From: Frondihabitans sp.
GTDB lineage: Bacteria; Actinomycetota; Actinomycetes; Actinomycetales; Microbacteriaceae
Length of the DNA stretch: 10,352 bases
Assembly (NCBI GenBank): GCA_025464735.1
Contig: JAODMX010000315.1
Coordinates: 1-10,352, forward strand
Direction of reading: 5' to 3'
Shown: positions 1 through 7,380 of the stretch, piece after piece
Layout of the letters: each line of letters starts with the position of its first letter
How positions within the stretch are numbered: the stretch's first letter is position 1
Notes under the pieces: model-generated
What the model saw: only the letters and a program-made list of their open reading frames with translations
What the model was told of the DNA's origin: nothing
Databases searched by the model: none
Program-made: the position numbers and the translations under genes

Positions 1-1053
1 GGCGAGGAGGGCGCGCTCAAGGGGCCGTCGATCATGCCGGGCGGCAGTGCGGAGGCCTGGGAGACCCTGGGCCCGATCCTGCGCTCGATCGCCGCGGTCG
101 CCGAGGGCGAACCCTGCGTCACCCACGTCGGCACCGACGGCGCCGGGCACTTCGTCAAGATGATCCACAACGGCATCGAGTACGCCGACATGCAGCTCAT
201 CGCCGAGTCGTACGACCTCCTCCGCCACATCGGCGGCCACGACCCCGACGCGATCGCCGCCGTCTTCGAGGAGTGGAACAAGGGTGAGCTCGAGTCGTAC
301 CTGATCGAGATCACCGCCGAGGTGCTCAAGCAGAAAGACGCCAAGACCGGCAAACCGCTGGTCGACATCATCGTTGATGAAGCAGGATCCAAGGGCACCG
401 GCGTCTGGACCGTTCAGAACTCCGTCGGCCTCGGCGTCCCCGTCGGCGGCATCGCCGAGGCGGTCTTCGCTCGCGCCGTCTCGTCGAAGCCCGACCAACG
501 GGCCGCCGTGCGCAAGACCCTGAAGAACCGTCCGACCGTGCAGGATGCGGGCGACGGGTTCGAGGACGACGTCCAGAAGGCGCTCTACGCCTCCAAGATC
601 GTCGCCTACGCGCAGGGCTTCGACGCCATCATCGCCGGCGCCGCAGAGTACAACTGGTCGATCGACAAGGGTGCGGTCGCGAAGATCTGGCGCGGAGGCT
701 GCATCATCCGCGCTCAGTTCCTCAACCGCATCGTCGACGCGTACCAGAACGACTCCACCATCGCGACGCTGCTGGAAGACGAGTACTTCGCCAAGGCCAT
801 CGCCGACGGCGAGGACGCCTGGCGTCGGATCGTCGCGAAAGCCGCCCTGTCAGGGATCCCTGTGCCCGGGTTCTCGTCGGCACTCGCCTACTACGACTCC
901 CTCGCCGCAGAGCGTCTCCCCGCCAGCCTCATCCAAGGCCAACGCGACTTCTTCGGAGCGCACACCTACAAGCGGATCGACAGCGACAAGGTCTTCCACA
1001 CGCTGTGGTCGGACGACCGCTCGGAGATCGAGACGGAGCCGTCGACGCACTAG
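1..1053 (+). CDS. gnd: 6-phosphogluconate dehydrogenase, decarboxylating (5'-truncated by window edge)
   Basis: This enzyme of the oxidative pentose phosphate pathway converts 6-phosphogluconate to ribulose 5-phosphate and CO2 while making NAD(P)H in the cytosol. The frame is open from base 1 and begins GEEGALKGPSIMPGG, a family hallmark just after the N-terminal Rossmann domain, so about 130 residues lie outside the window. The first ATG seen (base 34) is internal. The catalytic segment FVKMIHNGIEY carries the conserved Lys, His, Asn and Glu. The long helical C-terminal domain follows, ending with the RDFFGAHTY tail segment that in known dimers reaches the partner's active site. The 350 codons present match the missing part of a roughly 480-residue enzyme. 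It has no visible functional link to the minus-strand cluster it converges on. Cofactor preference cannot be judged because the nucleotide-binding domain is absent. Confidence 0.97.
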   Translation, partial: GEEGALKGPSIMPGGSAEAWETLGPILRSIAAVAEGEPCVTHVGTDGAGHFVKMIHNGIEYADMQLIAESYDLLRHIGGHDPDAIAAVFEEWNKGELESYLIEITAEVLKQKDAKTGKPLVDIIVDEAGSKGTGVWTVQNSVGLGVPVGGIAEAVFARAVSSKPDQRAAVRKTLKNRPTVQDAGDGFEDDVQKALYASKIVAYAQGFDAIIAGAAEYNWSIDKGAVAKIWRGGCIIRAQFLNRIVDAYQNDSTIATLLEDEYFAKAIADGEDAWRRIVAKAALSGIPVPGFSSALAYYDSLAAERLPASLIQGQRDFFGAHTYKRIDSDKVFHTLWSDDRSEIETEPSTH

Positions 1054-1060
1054 CGGCAGC

Positions 1061-1116
1061 CGCGAAAACGGCCGGTGTGCCAGCGCCGTGGCGCTGGTAC
1101 GCCGGCCGTTTTCGCG
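1061..1116. terminator. Long inverted repeat, probable bidirectional terminator
   Basis: Arms 1061-1087 and 1090-1116 pair along their whole 27 bases, with only two G-U wobbles when transcribed from the plus strand. Realistically a few central bases open to form the loop. An A-tract (AAAA, 1065-1068) in the left arm pairs with a T-tract (TTTT, 1109-1112) in the right arm, so either strand gives a GC stem followed by a U-run. It starts 7 bases after the gnd stop and 12 bases past the end of the minus-strand amidohydrolase gene. It is therefore ideally placed to stop both convergent transcripts. Confidence 0.85.
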
Positions 1117-1128
1117 TGTCCCGGCGGG

Positions 1129-2523
1129 TTAGGCCGCGGCCTGCAGCGTCGCCGAGGCGCGGGCGGCGGCCTCCGCGAGCAGACCCTCGTCGGCGCCGGT
1201 GAGGTGGCCGTCGTCGACGACCGCCGCGCCGCCCACGTAGAGCCGCGACAGGGGCGGCATCGCGGCCAGGCCGAGGGTGGCCACAGGATCCGCGATACCG
1301 GCGAACTCGACACCGTCGATGCGCCAGAGCGCCAGGTCGGCCAGCTTGCCCACCTCGATCGACCCGAGGTCGGAGTCGCGACCGAGCACGCGCGCCCCAC
1401 CGGCCGTCGCGATCCTGAGCCCGTCTCTCACGGAGAACCCGTCGGCACCCGCGCGGAGTCGATTCATCAGAACGGCCTGCCGAATCTCGGTGCCGAGCTG
1501 GCCCGACTCGTTCGACGCCGAACCGTCGACCCCGAGGCCGACCGGAGCTCCCGCCCGCAGCAGCTGAGGGATCGGCGCAATACCCGCGGCAAGACGCGCG
1601 TTCGACGACGGACAGTGGGCCGTGCCGGTCCCGGTCGCACCGAAGCGAGCAATCGCGTCGTCGTCGAGGTGCACGCTGTGCGCCATCCAGACGTCGTCGC
1701 CAAGCCAGCCGAGGTCGTCGAGGTACTGCGTGGGGGTCGTGCCGAAGCGCTCCTGGCAGAAGGCGTCTTCTTCGACCGTCTCGGATCCGTGGGTGTGCAG
1801 CCGCACGCCGAGCTGCCGGGCGAGCACCGCCGACTCGCGGAGCAGGTCGGCGGTCACCGAAAACGGCGAACAGGGCGCGAGAGCGATCTGCACGCGTGCA
1901 TCGGGCGCAGGATCGTGAAACCGAAGCACGGCCTCAGAGGACGCCTGAAGCGCCGAGTCGGTGGTCTCGACGGCGAAGTCGGGTGGAAGGCCGCCCGCAG
2001 ACTGCCCGAGGTCCATCGAGCCTCGGGTGCCGTGGAGGCGGACGCCGACGGTCTGGGACGCACGGACGATCCCGCCGAGAATGTCGCCGGAGCCCTGCGG
2101 GAAGACGTAGTGGTGGTCGGCCACGGTCGTGCAGCCGGAACGCGCCAGGACTGCCACCGCTGCTGCGGCCCCCGCCTCGACGAGCGGCTCGGTGATGCGG
2201 GCCCAGGTCGGGTAGAGCGCCGTCAACCAGTCGAAGAGAATGTTGTCCTGGGCGATCCCCCGCGTCAGCCACTGGTACAGGTGGTGGTGCGTGTTGATGA
2301 GGCCGGGGGTGAGGAGGTGTCCTCGCGCGTCGACGATTTCGACCGACGACGGCGCCTCGGATCCCGAGATCGCCTCACCGCGACGCAGCGACTCAGGAAC
2401 GGGGCCGGCCCCGACCGCGACGATGCGTGAACCATCGACGATCACATGACCGGCGTCGAACTCGGAGCCGGAAGCGTCAACCGTTGCAATGTAGGCGTTT
2501 TCGAAGACGAGCCTCGCGGTCAC
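1129..2523 (-). CDS. TRZ/ATZ-type amidohydrolase, 8-oxoguanine deaminase-like
   Basis: This is a 464-residue cytosolic metal-dependent deaminase of the amidohydrolase superfamily, which replaces an amino group on an N-heterocycle with oxygen and releases ammonia. The metal site is complete: HxH at H79/H81 (in TPGLINTHHHLYQ), H245, catalytic E248 in the HTHGSE motif, H282 and D333 (GVDGSASNES). The HHHLYQWLTRG segment, the CPSSNARL motif and the SASNES..EIRQA block resemble 8-oxoguanine deaminases and the related AtzB-type hydroxytriazine deaminases. Length is normal for the family. The start is GTG at 2523, sharing GTGA with the stop of the upstream deaminase gene. An open frame continues upstream to 2796 but lies inside that gene. 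No strong ribosome site is seen, so translation is probably coupled. It is last in the six-gene unit. The class is sure; the exact substrate (8-oxoguanine, isocytosine-like or another aminoheterocycle) is not. Confidence 0.88.
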   Translation of the reverse strand: MTARLVFENAYIATVDASGSEFDAGHVIVDGSRIVAVGAGPVPESLRRGEAISGSEAPSSVEIVDARGHLLTPGLINTHHHLYQWLTRGIAQDNILFDWLTALYPTWARITEPLVEAGAAAAVAVLARSGCTTVADHHYVFPQGSGDILGGIVRASQTVGVRLHGTRGSMDLGQSAGGLPPDFAVETTDSALQASSEAVLRFHDPAPDARVQIALAPCSPFSVTADLLRESAVLARQLGVRLHTHGSETVEEDAFCQERFGTTPTQYLDDLGWLGDDVWMAHSVHLDDDAIARFGATGTGTAHCPSSNARLAAGIAPIPQLLRAGAPVGLGVDGSASNESGQLGTEIRQAVLMNRLRAGADGFSVRDGLRIATAGGARVLGRDSDLGSIEVGKLADLALWRIDGVEFAGIADPVATLGLAAMPPLSRLYVGGAAVVDDGHLTGADEGLLAEAAARASATLQAAA

Positions 2524-3509
2524 GCCAACCACTCGGCGATCCCGGCGACCGCCGATGCCTTCAGCGCCTCGGAGGCTCCGCTGCACTCGATGGAGCTTCG
2601 CGCGCAGGCGGCCAGCTCGTCGTCGCTGAGTCGGAGGACCGAGCGGCAGAGTTCGTACTCGGAGAGGATCCCCGGGCCGAACAGCACCGGGTCGTCGGCG
2701 TTGATGGAGCAACGCACTCCGGCGTCGAGCAGCGGCTTGAGGGGGTGCGCGTCCATCTCGGGGATCACGTCGAGGAGCAGGTTCGACGTCGGGCACATGT
2801 CGAGGCAGACGCCCTCGGCTGCGAGCCGCTGGACGAGGGCTGCGCTCTGGACGGCCGTCGCCCCGTGCAGGATGCGATCGGCGTTCAAGACGTCGAGCGC
2901 CTGTTCGATCTGGTCCGGCCCCGCGAGTTCGCCGGCGTGCGGGGTCGACAGCAGACCGGCGTCCTTCGCAATGCGGAAGGCCTCCTCGAATCGTTCGGCC
3001 GGGAAGCCGCGCTCGTCGTTGGCGAGTCCGAGCGAGACGACTCCGCGCCCCGCGTACGCGGCGGCGATCCTCGCATACGCGGTGGCCGTCTCGACGCTCT
3101 CGGTGCGATCGACCGTCACCATGTAGCCGACCTCGACGCCCCAGCGTTCGCCGCTCGCGCGCGCCTGCTCGATCATCGCGTCGAGGGCCAGCTCTGTCGA
3201 GCCGAAGGTGTCGACGTAGAAGTGCGGGCTCGTGCCGAACTCGGCATACACGACACCCTCGCGCGCACAGTCCTCGATCGATTCGTCGATCAGGCGGAAG
3301 AGGTTCTCTTCGACCGAGAGCACCCGGAGCATGCCACGGTAGGTCTGGCTGAACGCACTGAAGTCGTCGAACTCTGCGGGAAGCGACACGTCGACGTCCA
3401 TCGCCGCGCCCATCTCGGCCAGCGTGGATGGCCGGATCGCGGCCTCGTGGTGGATGTGCAGGTGCCCCTTGGGGAGGGTTTTCAGGTCTCGAACGACGCT
3501 GTTGATCAT
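2520..3509 (-). CDS. Adenosine deaminase-family protein with altered substrate pocket
   Basis: This 329-residue TIM-barrel metal-dependent deaminase has the usual length for the family. Its zinc and catalytic set is intact: HxH at H16/H18, H191 and E194 in the HAGE motif, H215 in RILHG, and D272/D273 in SINADDP. CPTSNLLL follows the family pattern. Two positions differ. The family's HLHLD(G/E) reads HLHIHHE, so H20 replaces the Asp that contacts the ribose 5'-OH in mammalian adenosine deaminase. The DLAGDE motif reads GLANDE (161-166). This points away from adenosine towards a free base or modified ring, which is an inference. The ATG at 3509 overlaps the upstream permease stop by four bases (ATGA), and the stop overlaps the next gene's GTG. 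No strong ribosome site precedes the start. Alternatives are adenine deaminase or another aminoheterocycle deaminase of this fold. Confidence 0.87.
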   Translation of the reverse strand: MINSVVRDLKTLPKGHLHIHHEAAIRPSTLAEMGAAMDVDVSLPAEFDDFSAFSQTYRGMLRVLSVEENLFRLIDESIEDCAREGVVYAEFGTSPHFYVDTFGSTELALDAMIEQARASGERWGVEVGYMVTVDRTESVETATAYARIAAAYAGRGVVSLGLANDERGFPAERFEEAFRIAKDAGLLSTPHAGELAGPDQIEQALDVLNADRILHGATAVQSAALVQRLAAEGVCLDMCPTSNLLLDVIPEMDAHPLKPLLDAGVRCSINADDPVLFGPGILSEYELCRSVLRLSDDELAACARSSIECSGASEALKASAVAGIAEWLA

Positions 3510-4396
3510 CGGCCGGTGGACTTTCCGGCGTTGGGCCCCCACTGGGCGAGCACGGCCGTCTCGATGAAGGTGGCGATCGTGTAGAAGAGGATCGACGTGA
3601 CCGTGATCAGCACCACGATCGCCCAGATCTCGCCGTACAGCGACTGCGACTTGGCCGTCGTGATGGCGGCACCGAGGCCCTGGTAGGTGAAGAGCCACTC
3701 GTAGAGCATCGCTCCCGTGATCGCTCCGGGGACGGCGATGCGCATCGAGGCGAAGAAGTAGGGCAGCGACGTGGGAATCGCAATCTTCCGCATGATGGTC
3801 CAGCGGTTGCCGCCGTAGACCTTGATCAGGTCGACGGACTGCTGGCTGACCGAGCGGAAACCGAGCGTGAGGTTTACCAGCAGCGGGAAGAACACCACGA
3901 CTCCGCCGATGAATCCCGCCGTGAGGTTTCCGTTGCCGAAGATCAGGTAGATGACCGGCGCCATCGCGAGCAGCGGGACGGTGCGCAGCAGCATCGCGGT
4001 CGGCATGAACATGAACTCGATCGGCCGGATGAGCGTGAACAGGACCGCGATGACGATCGACATCCCGACGCCGAAGACGAACCCGACGGCCGCGTGGAAG
4101 AGTGTCACACCCAGCAGACCGAACAGCATCTGTCGGTTGGCCGCGGGGTTCGCGTTCAGATCGGATTTCACGAAGAGATAGTTGAAGACGTCGAGGGGTG
4201 TCTTCGAGATGAACGTGTTGGCGTGGATCGCGACGAGGGCGATCCACCAGGCGAGCCCGAGGATGATCAACGAGAGCACGATCGTGAACAGGGTCATGCC
4301 GATCCGGCGGGCGACGAATGCGGACGTCCCCGAGGCCACGGATACGGTCTGGCGCGACGCCGAACCTCCCGGCCCGGTTGGCGCGATGGTGGCCAT
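3506..4396 (-). CDS. ABC importer permease, NitT/TauT type (second permease)
   Basis: This 296-residue inner-membrane permease belongs to the SsuC/TauC/ThiX-like group. A basic cytoplasmic N-terminus is followed by hydrophobic segments at about 34-58, 91-124, 130-153, 157-180, 218-235 and 256-282. The cytoplasmic EAA-type coupling loop is visible at about 187-212 (DLIKVYGGNRWTIMRKIAIP), where it would dock on the ATPase. The chosen start, ATG at 4396, overlaps the stop of the upstream permease by one base (TGATG). It has an AGGGG ribosome site (plus-strand 4402-4406) at 5-base spacing. An in-frame start at 4435 would run 40 bases into the upstream gene and is less likely. It pairs with the neighbouring permease to make a heterodimeric channel, with the ATPase and binding protein encoded just upstream. 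Confidence 0.9.
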   Translation of the reverse strand: MATIAPTGPGGSASRQTVSVASGTSAFVARRIGMTLFTIVLSLIILGLAWWIALVAIHANTFISKTPLDVFNYLFVKSDLNANPAANRQMLFGLLGVTLFHAAVGFVFGVGMSIVIAVLFTLIRPIEFMFMPTAMLLRTVPLLAMAPVIYLIFGNGNLTAGFIGGVVVFFPLLVNLTLGFRSVSQQSVDLIKVYGGNRWTIMRKIAIPTSLPYFFASMRIAVPGAITGAMLYEWLFTYQGLGAAITTAKSQSLYGEIWAIVVLITVTSILFYTIATFIETAVLAQWGPNAGKSTGR

Positions 4397-5286
4397 CAGA
4401 ACCCCTGTCCTGCGCGCTGGTCCCCTGCCGACCACGGAGCGACGACGCGCCCGATCCGGCCGAGGACGAAGTAGGCGAGACCGGCGACACCGCCGCTGAT
4501 CAGCGCGAGCGCCCAGAGCTTGACGGACGACGACGTGGCCTGGGCCGCGAGCAACAGGATCCCGATGCCCGAGTCGACCCCGGTCAGGAAGTACTCCCCG
4601 AGCACGGCTCCGAGGAACGCGGCCGGCGCCGCGAGTTTCAGGGCGGCCATGATGCTTGGCAGGGCCGCGATCAAACGAACCTTGACGAGCTGGGTGAACC
4701 GCGAGCCACCGTAGGCGCGGATCACGTCGATCTGCGTCTCGCTGGCGGCATTCAACCCGAGGAGCGTGCCGACAGTCGTGGTGAAGACCACGCTGATCGC
4801 GGCGAGGAAGATCGACGTCGTCCGGCTGCCGGCCGGAGCGAGCAGAGTGATGATCGGCCCGATCGCGGTCACCGGGATGCAGGAGCAGACGACGGCGAGC
4901 TGCGTGGAGAGCGACTCGGCCTTGGGGATCAGGAGGACGATGAAGGCCAGGAAGAAGGCGATCAGGTTGCCCCAGAGAAAACCCCAGGCGGCGGCCCCGG
5001 AGGTCACGCCGATCGCGTTCCAGTAGATCGGGTCGGTCAGGTCGTGGACGAGCTGCTCGAACACCGGGATCGGCTGCGGCACGGCTTTGGTCGCGGCAAA
5101 GAACGCGACGGCGACGATCTGCCAGGCGATGAGGATCACGACGATCCCGACGACGGCTCCCACCCAGGACGGGATCGCCTTGATCGAGCCGAACATCGAC
5201 CGCCGCTGGATCGGCCCCGCCGTCTCGATCTCGAGACCGACACTCTCGCCCAGCTCGCGTTCGGCGGCCTGCTGGAGGTCAGTCAT
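4396..5286 (-). CDS. ABC importer permease, NitT/TauT type (first permease)
   Basis: This 296-residue membrane permease pairs with the next gene's product. A polar N-terminus of about 38 residues precedes hydrophobic segments at about 40-64, 95-121, 128-150, 157-178, 215-233 and 256-276. The EAA-type coupling loop is at about 187-212 ([24 protein letters not shown]). The ATG at 5286 lies eight bases inside the end of the ATPase gene, so the two are probably translationally coupled; only a weak GGAACGG precedes it. The two permeases are the same length and share the loop pattern but otherwise look clearly diverged. A heterodimeric channel is inferred rather than a recent gene duplication. The charged C-terminus runs into the next gene's start. 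Confidence 0.9.
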   Translation of the reverse strand: MTDLQQAAERELGESVGLEIETAGPIQRRSMFGSIKAIPSWVGAVVGIVVILIAWQIVAVAFFAATKAVPQPIPVFEQLVHDLTDPIYWNAIGVTSGAAAWGFLWGNLIAFFLAFIVLLIPKAESLSTQLAVVCSCIPVTAIGPIITLLAPAGSRTTSIFLAAISVVFTTTVGTLLGLNAASETQIDVIRAYGGSRFTQLVKVRLIAALPSIMAALKLAAPAAFLGAVLGEYFLTGVDSGIGILLLAAQATSSSVKLWALALISGGVAGLAYFVLGRIGRVVAPWSAGDQRAGQGF

Positions 5287-6112
5287 CGTTCGCCGTTCCG
5301 TGGACGCCGAAGAGGATCTCGGAGATCCGGTCGACGTAAGCGTGGAACTCGGGGCTTCGGGTGAGTTCGGGAAGGCGCGGACGGGGCAGGTCGATCTCGA
5401 CGACTTCCGCGATGCGGCCGGGTCGCGATGACATGACGGCCACGACGTCGGAGAGGAAGACCGCCTCGCTGATGCCGTGCGTGACCATCAGGGTCGTTGC
5501 CGGTTTCTCGCCCCAGATGCGCAATAGCTCGACGTTCATGCGCTGCCGGGTCATGTCGTCGAGGGCACCGAACGGCTCGTCCAGCAGCATGATCGTCGGC
5601 TGCACCGCCAGGCATCGCGCGATCGACACCCGCTGCCGCATCCCGCCGGAGAGCTGGGCCGGCTTGGCGTTCTCGAAACCGGTGAGGCCCACCAGTTCGA
5701 TCAGATCCTCGACGAGACCCGGTGGCGGTGTAATGCCCGCGACCTCGAGGGGCAGTCGGATGTTCTTCGCGACGCTCCGCCAGGGCAGCAGCGCGCTGTC
5801 CTGGAAAGCGATGCCGGTCTCGTGCCCCCGCTGGATCTCGGCCGCCGTCTTGCCATTGACCACCACGGATCCGGTGGTCGGCGTCTCGAGACCGGCCAGG
5901 ATGCGGAGAATCGTGGATTTTCCGCATCCTGACGGGCCGAGCAGCGTGAGGAAGCTGTCTTTCTTCGTGCCCAGGTTGATCTCCGACAGCGCTTGAACGG
6001 AGGTGCGTCCCAGTTGGAACGTCTTCGTCAGCCCCTGGATGTTGATGCCTGTCGCCAGGTCAGGGCTCTGGGCCGGGGTGCTGGTCGCTGCAGTGAGCGT
6101 CGTGCTGGACAT
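5279..6112 (-). CDS. ABC importer ATP-binding protein, NitT/TauT type
   Basis: This 277-residue cytoplasmic ATPase powers the importer. All nucleotide-binding elements are present: Walker [10 protein letters not shown] (59-67), Q-loop Q104 in FQDSALLPW, signature LSGGM (154-158), Walker B IMLLDEP (174-180) with catalytic E179, D-loop GALD and switch H212 in [17 protein letters not shown] followed by IRLPLE and the [15 protein letters not shown] tail are characteristic of the SsuB/TauB/ThiZ-like group. The ATG at 6112 is 8 bases after the binding-protein stop. A GAGG ribosome site at plus-strand 6119-6122 overlaps that stop codon. Length and motif order are normal and no residue appears lost. 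The substrate is not determined by this subunit. Confidence 0.95.
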   Translation of the reverse strand: MSSTTLTAATSTPAQSPDLATGINIQGLTKTFQLGRTSVQALSEINLGTKKDSFLTLLGPSGCGKSTILRILAGLETPTTGSVVVNGKTAAEIQRGHETGIAFQDSALLPWRSVAKNIRLPLEVAGITPPPGLVEDLIELVGLTGFENAKPAQLSGGMRQRVSIARCLAVQPTIMLLDEPFGALDDMTRQRMNVELLRIWGEKPATTLMVTHGISEAVFLSDVVAVMSSRPGRIAEVVEIDLPRPRLPELTRSPEFHAYVDRISEILFGVHGTANDD

Positions 6113-6120
6113 GGACTACC

Positions 6121-7245
6121 TCAAGCCGTGGGAATGGTGAACTTCTGGATGAGGTCGGGGTTCTCCTTGTAGACCTCTTTGATCAGGCTCATGTCGAAGA
6201 GCTTCTCAGCGGTGATCTTCGTGCCCATCGTCGCAAGCGACTTGATGTTTTCTGCGATGAGAGCGTCTGTCATCGTGAAGAGACCGTTCGTGTTCACATC
6301 ATCGGTCAGGATCAGAGCATTCTGCGCGGTGGCTTCTGACGTCTGCTCCTTCACGTTCAGGTCCTGGTCCTTGCCGTACTTCTGCACAGCGTACGTCGCG
6401 GACTGCGCCGGGCTCTTGACGGCGTCCGACCAGCCCTGGATCTCGGCCTTCAGGAACGCTTTCAGGGTGTCGCGCTTGTTGTCGATGGAGTCCTGCGTGA
6501 CCGTGAACGTCTCGGCGACGAAGGGCAGCCCGTTGTCGGCGAAAGGCAGCACGACGGGCGAGTAGCCATCCTGCTTGGCGAGGATCGGCTCGTTCGTCGT
6601 GTACGACATGTGGGCGTCGTACTTGCCGGCCTCGAGCGGCGCGATGCTGTACTGGGTCGCCACGAGGGTGACGTCGTTGGTCAGGTTGTTCGCCTTGAGG
6701 AAGCCCTTGAGGATCGTCTCGTTGCCACCGGACTGGACGCCGATGGTCTTGCCCTTGAGATCGGCGACCGTCTTGATCGGAGTCTTCTCCTCGAGGGAGA
6801 GCAGGCAGAACGGGTTCTTCTGATACGTGGTCGCGATGACCTTGAGAGCTGCGCCCTGGATGATCGACGGAGCGGTGATGGACGGAGACGAGAGGCCGAC
6901 CAGCGCCTGACCGGACAGAACGGCCTCTTCCGCGGTGGTCTGACCGCCGCCGGCGTTCAGGGTGACGGCCTTGAAGCCAGCCTTCGTGTAGTAGCCCTTC
7001 TCGGTGGCGAAGTACTCTCCGGCGAACTCGATGTTCTTGATCCAGGAGAGCTGGATGGCAACGGTGCCGAGGCTGCCGGCGGCGATGGCCTTCGAGGTCG
7101 TCGAGCCACTGCCCGGGCTGGAACTGCTGCAGGCCGCGAGCAGCGCTGTGGTGCCTCCCACGAGAGCGACGCTCCCGCCGAGGCGGAGGAACGCGCGCCG
7201 ATCGAGTTTTTCCGTCAAAACGGGCGGGGCCGAGAAAGCACTCAT
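6121..7245 (-). CDS. ABC importer substrate-binding lipoprotein, NMT1/THI5-like
   Basis: This 374-residue extracytoplasmic binding protein captures the importer's ligand at the outer face of the membrane. The N-terminus carries a twin-arginine motif (DRRAFLRLGG, 15-24), a hydrophobic stretch and a lipobox LAAC with lipidated C39, followed by a Ser/Gly linker. Tat export and membrane anchoring are therefore predicted. The mature part opens with IQLSWIKNIEFAGEYFATEKGYY, a pattern shared with ThiY/RibY-type binding proteins for aromatic N-heterocycles, and continues with the GVQSGGNETILKGFL hinge typical of the NMT1/THI5 fold. The ATG at 7245 is chosen over upstream in-frame starts because AGGAG lies 5 bases before it and the Tat signal starts soon after. 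It is first in the six-gene unit. Two deaminases in the same unit suggest an amino-substituted purine or pyrimidine ligand, which is inference. Confidence 0.92.
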   Translation of the reverse strand: MSAFSAPPVLTEKLDRRAFLRLGGSVALVGGTTALLAACSSSSPGSGSTTSKAIAAGSLGTVAIQLSWIKNIEFAGEYFATEKGYYTKAGFKAVTLNAGGGQTTAEEAVLSGQALVGLSSPSITAPSIIQGAALKVIATTYQKNPFCLLSLEEKTPIKTVADLKGKTIGVQSGGNETILKGFLKANNLTNDVTLVATQYSIAPLEAGKYDAHMSYTTNEPILAKQDGYSPVVLPFADNGLPFVAETFTVTQDSIDNKRDTLKAFLKAEIQGWSDAVKSPAQSATYAVQKYGKDQDLNVKEQTSEATAQNALILTDDVNTNGLFTMTDALIAENIKSLATMGTKITAEKLFDMSLIKEVYKENPDLIQKFTIPTA

Positions 7246-7250
7246 GGACA

Positions 7251-7255
7251 CTCCT
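7251..7255 (-). promoter_or_regulatory. Ribosome binding site of the binding-protein gene
   Basis: The minus strand reads AGGAG with 5 bases to the ATG at 7245. This is the clearest Shine-Dalgarno site in the six-gene unit. It fixes the start against upstream in-frame alternatives (open to 7290). Confidence 0.8.
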
Positions 7256-7277
7256 GTAGGTAGTGGGAATCGAGGTA

Positions 7278-7299
7278 CGGGTTGCGGCAAGCGGGTTGC
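7278..7299. repeat. Short direct repeat CGGGTTGC in the leader of the transporter unit
   Basis: CGGGTTGC occurs at 7278-7285 and again at 7292-7299, 14 bases apart. It lies in the likely untranslated leader between the candidate promoter and the binding-protein start. The copies could be a regulator site on one face of the helix or a chance repeat in GC-rich DNA. No function can be assigned. Confidence 0.3.
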
Positions 7300-7362
7300 T
7301 GTGAGCGGGCGGCGGTGAACGAAGACGTTTCGCCAGACCTTCGTGTTCAGGTGACCCTCGAA

Positions 7363-7368
7363 AAGCTA
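7363..7368 (-). promoter_or_regulatory. Candidate -10 element for the six-gene transporter/deaminase unit
   Basis: The minus strand reads TAGCTT, the only TANNNT hexamer in the 198-base region upstream of the binding-protein gene. It would give a leader of roughly 110 bases. No good -35 hexamer lies at 16-18 bases; that area is occupied by the palindrome at 7381-7390. This would suit an activator-dependent or repressor-covered promoter, but the promoter call itself is weak. Confidence 0.35.
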
Positions 7369-7380
7369 GACCGGGATTGT

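Noticed and set aside
1075..2430. 451-codon open frame on the plus strand opposite the amidohydrolase
   Set aside because: It has no recognisable domain, is rich in Arg/Gly and lies antisense to a gene with complete catalytic motifs. Long antisense frames are normal in high-GC DNA.
2427..2433. TGAACCA half-site matching the monooxygenase operator arm
   Set aside because: It is a single arm inside the amidohydrolase coding sequence with no partner arm; expected by chance.
2524..2796. Longer N-terminus for the amidohydrolase (open frame to 2796)
   Set aside because: The extension would lie wholly inside the upstream deaminase gene and is Arg-rich noise. The GTG at 2523 overlaps the stop in GTGA and gives the normal family start.
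2427..3584. 385-codon plus-strand open frame opposite the adenosine deaminase-like gene
   Set aside because: It is a low-complexity composition shadow of the real minus-strand gene and spans the gene junctions.
4397..4435. Upstream ATG (4435) for the second permease
   Set aside because: It overlaps the first permease gene by 40 bases, while the ATG at 4396 has an AGGGG ribosome site and a one-base overlap.
4318..5364. 348-codon plus-strand open frame opposite the permease genes
   Set aside because: It is a charged, repetitive Asp/Arg/Gly composition with no domain, antisense to a clear membrane protein.
7321..7380. ACCTGAAC in the minus-strand leader of the binding-protein gene (plus-strand 7345-7352), reminiscent of the TPP riboswitch core and tempting because the SBP is THI5-like
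   Set aside because: The other conserved parts of a THI box (CTGAGA upstream, GCG-AGGGA downstream) are absent and only a weak ACCT/AGGT stem is seen.
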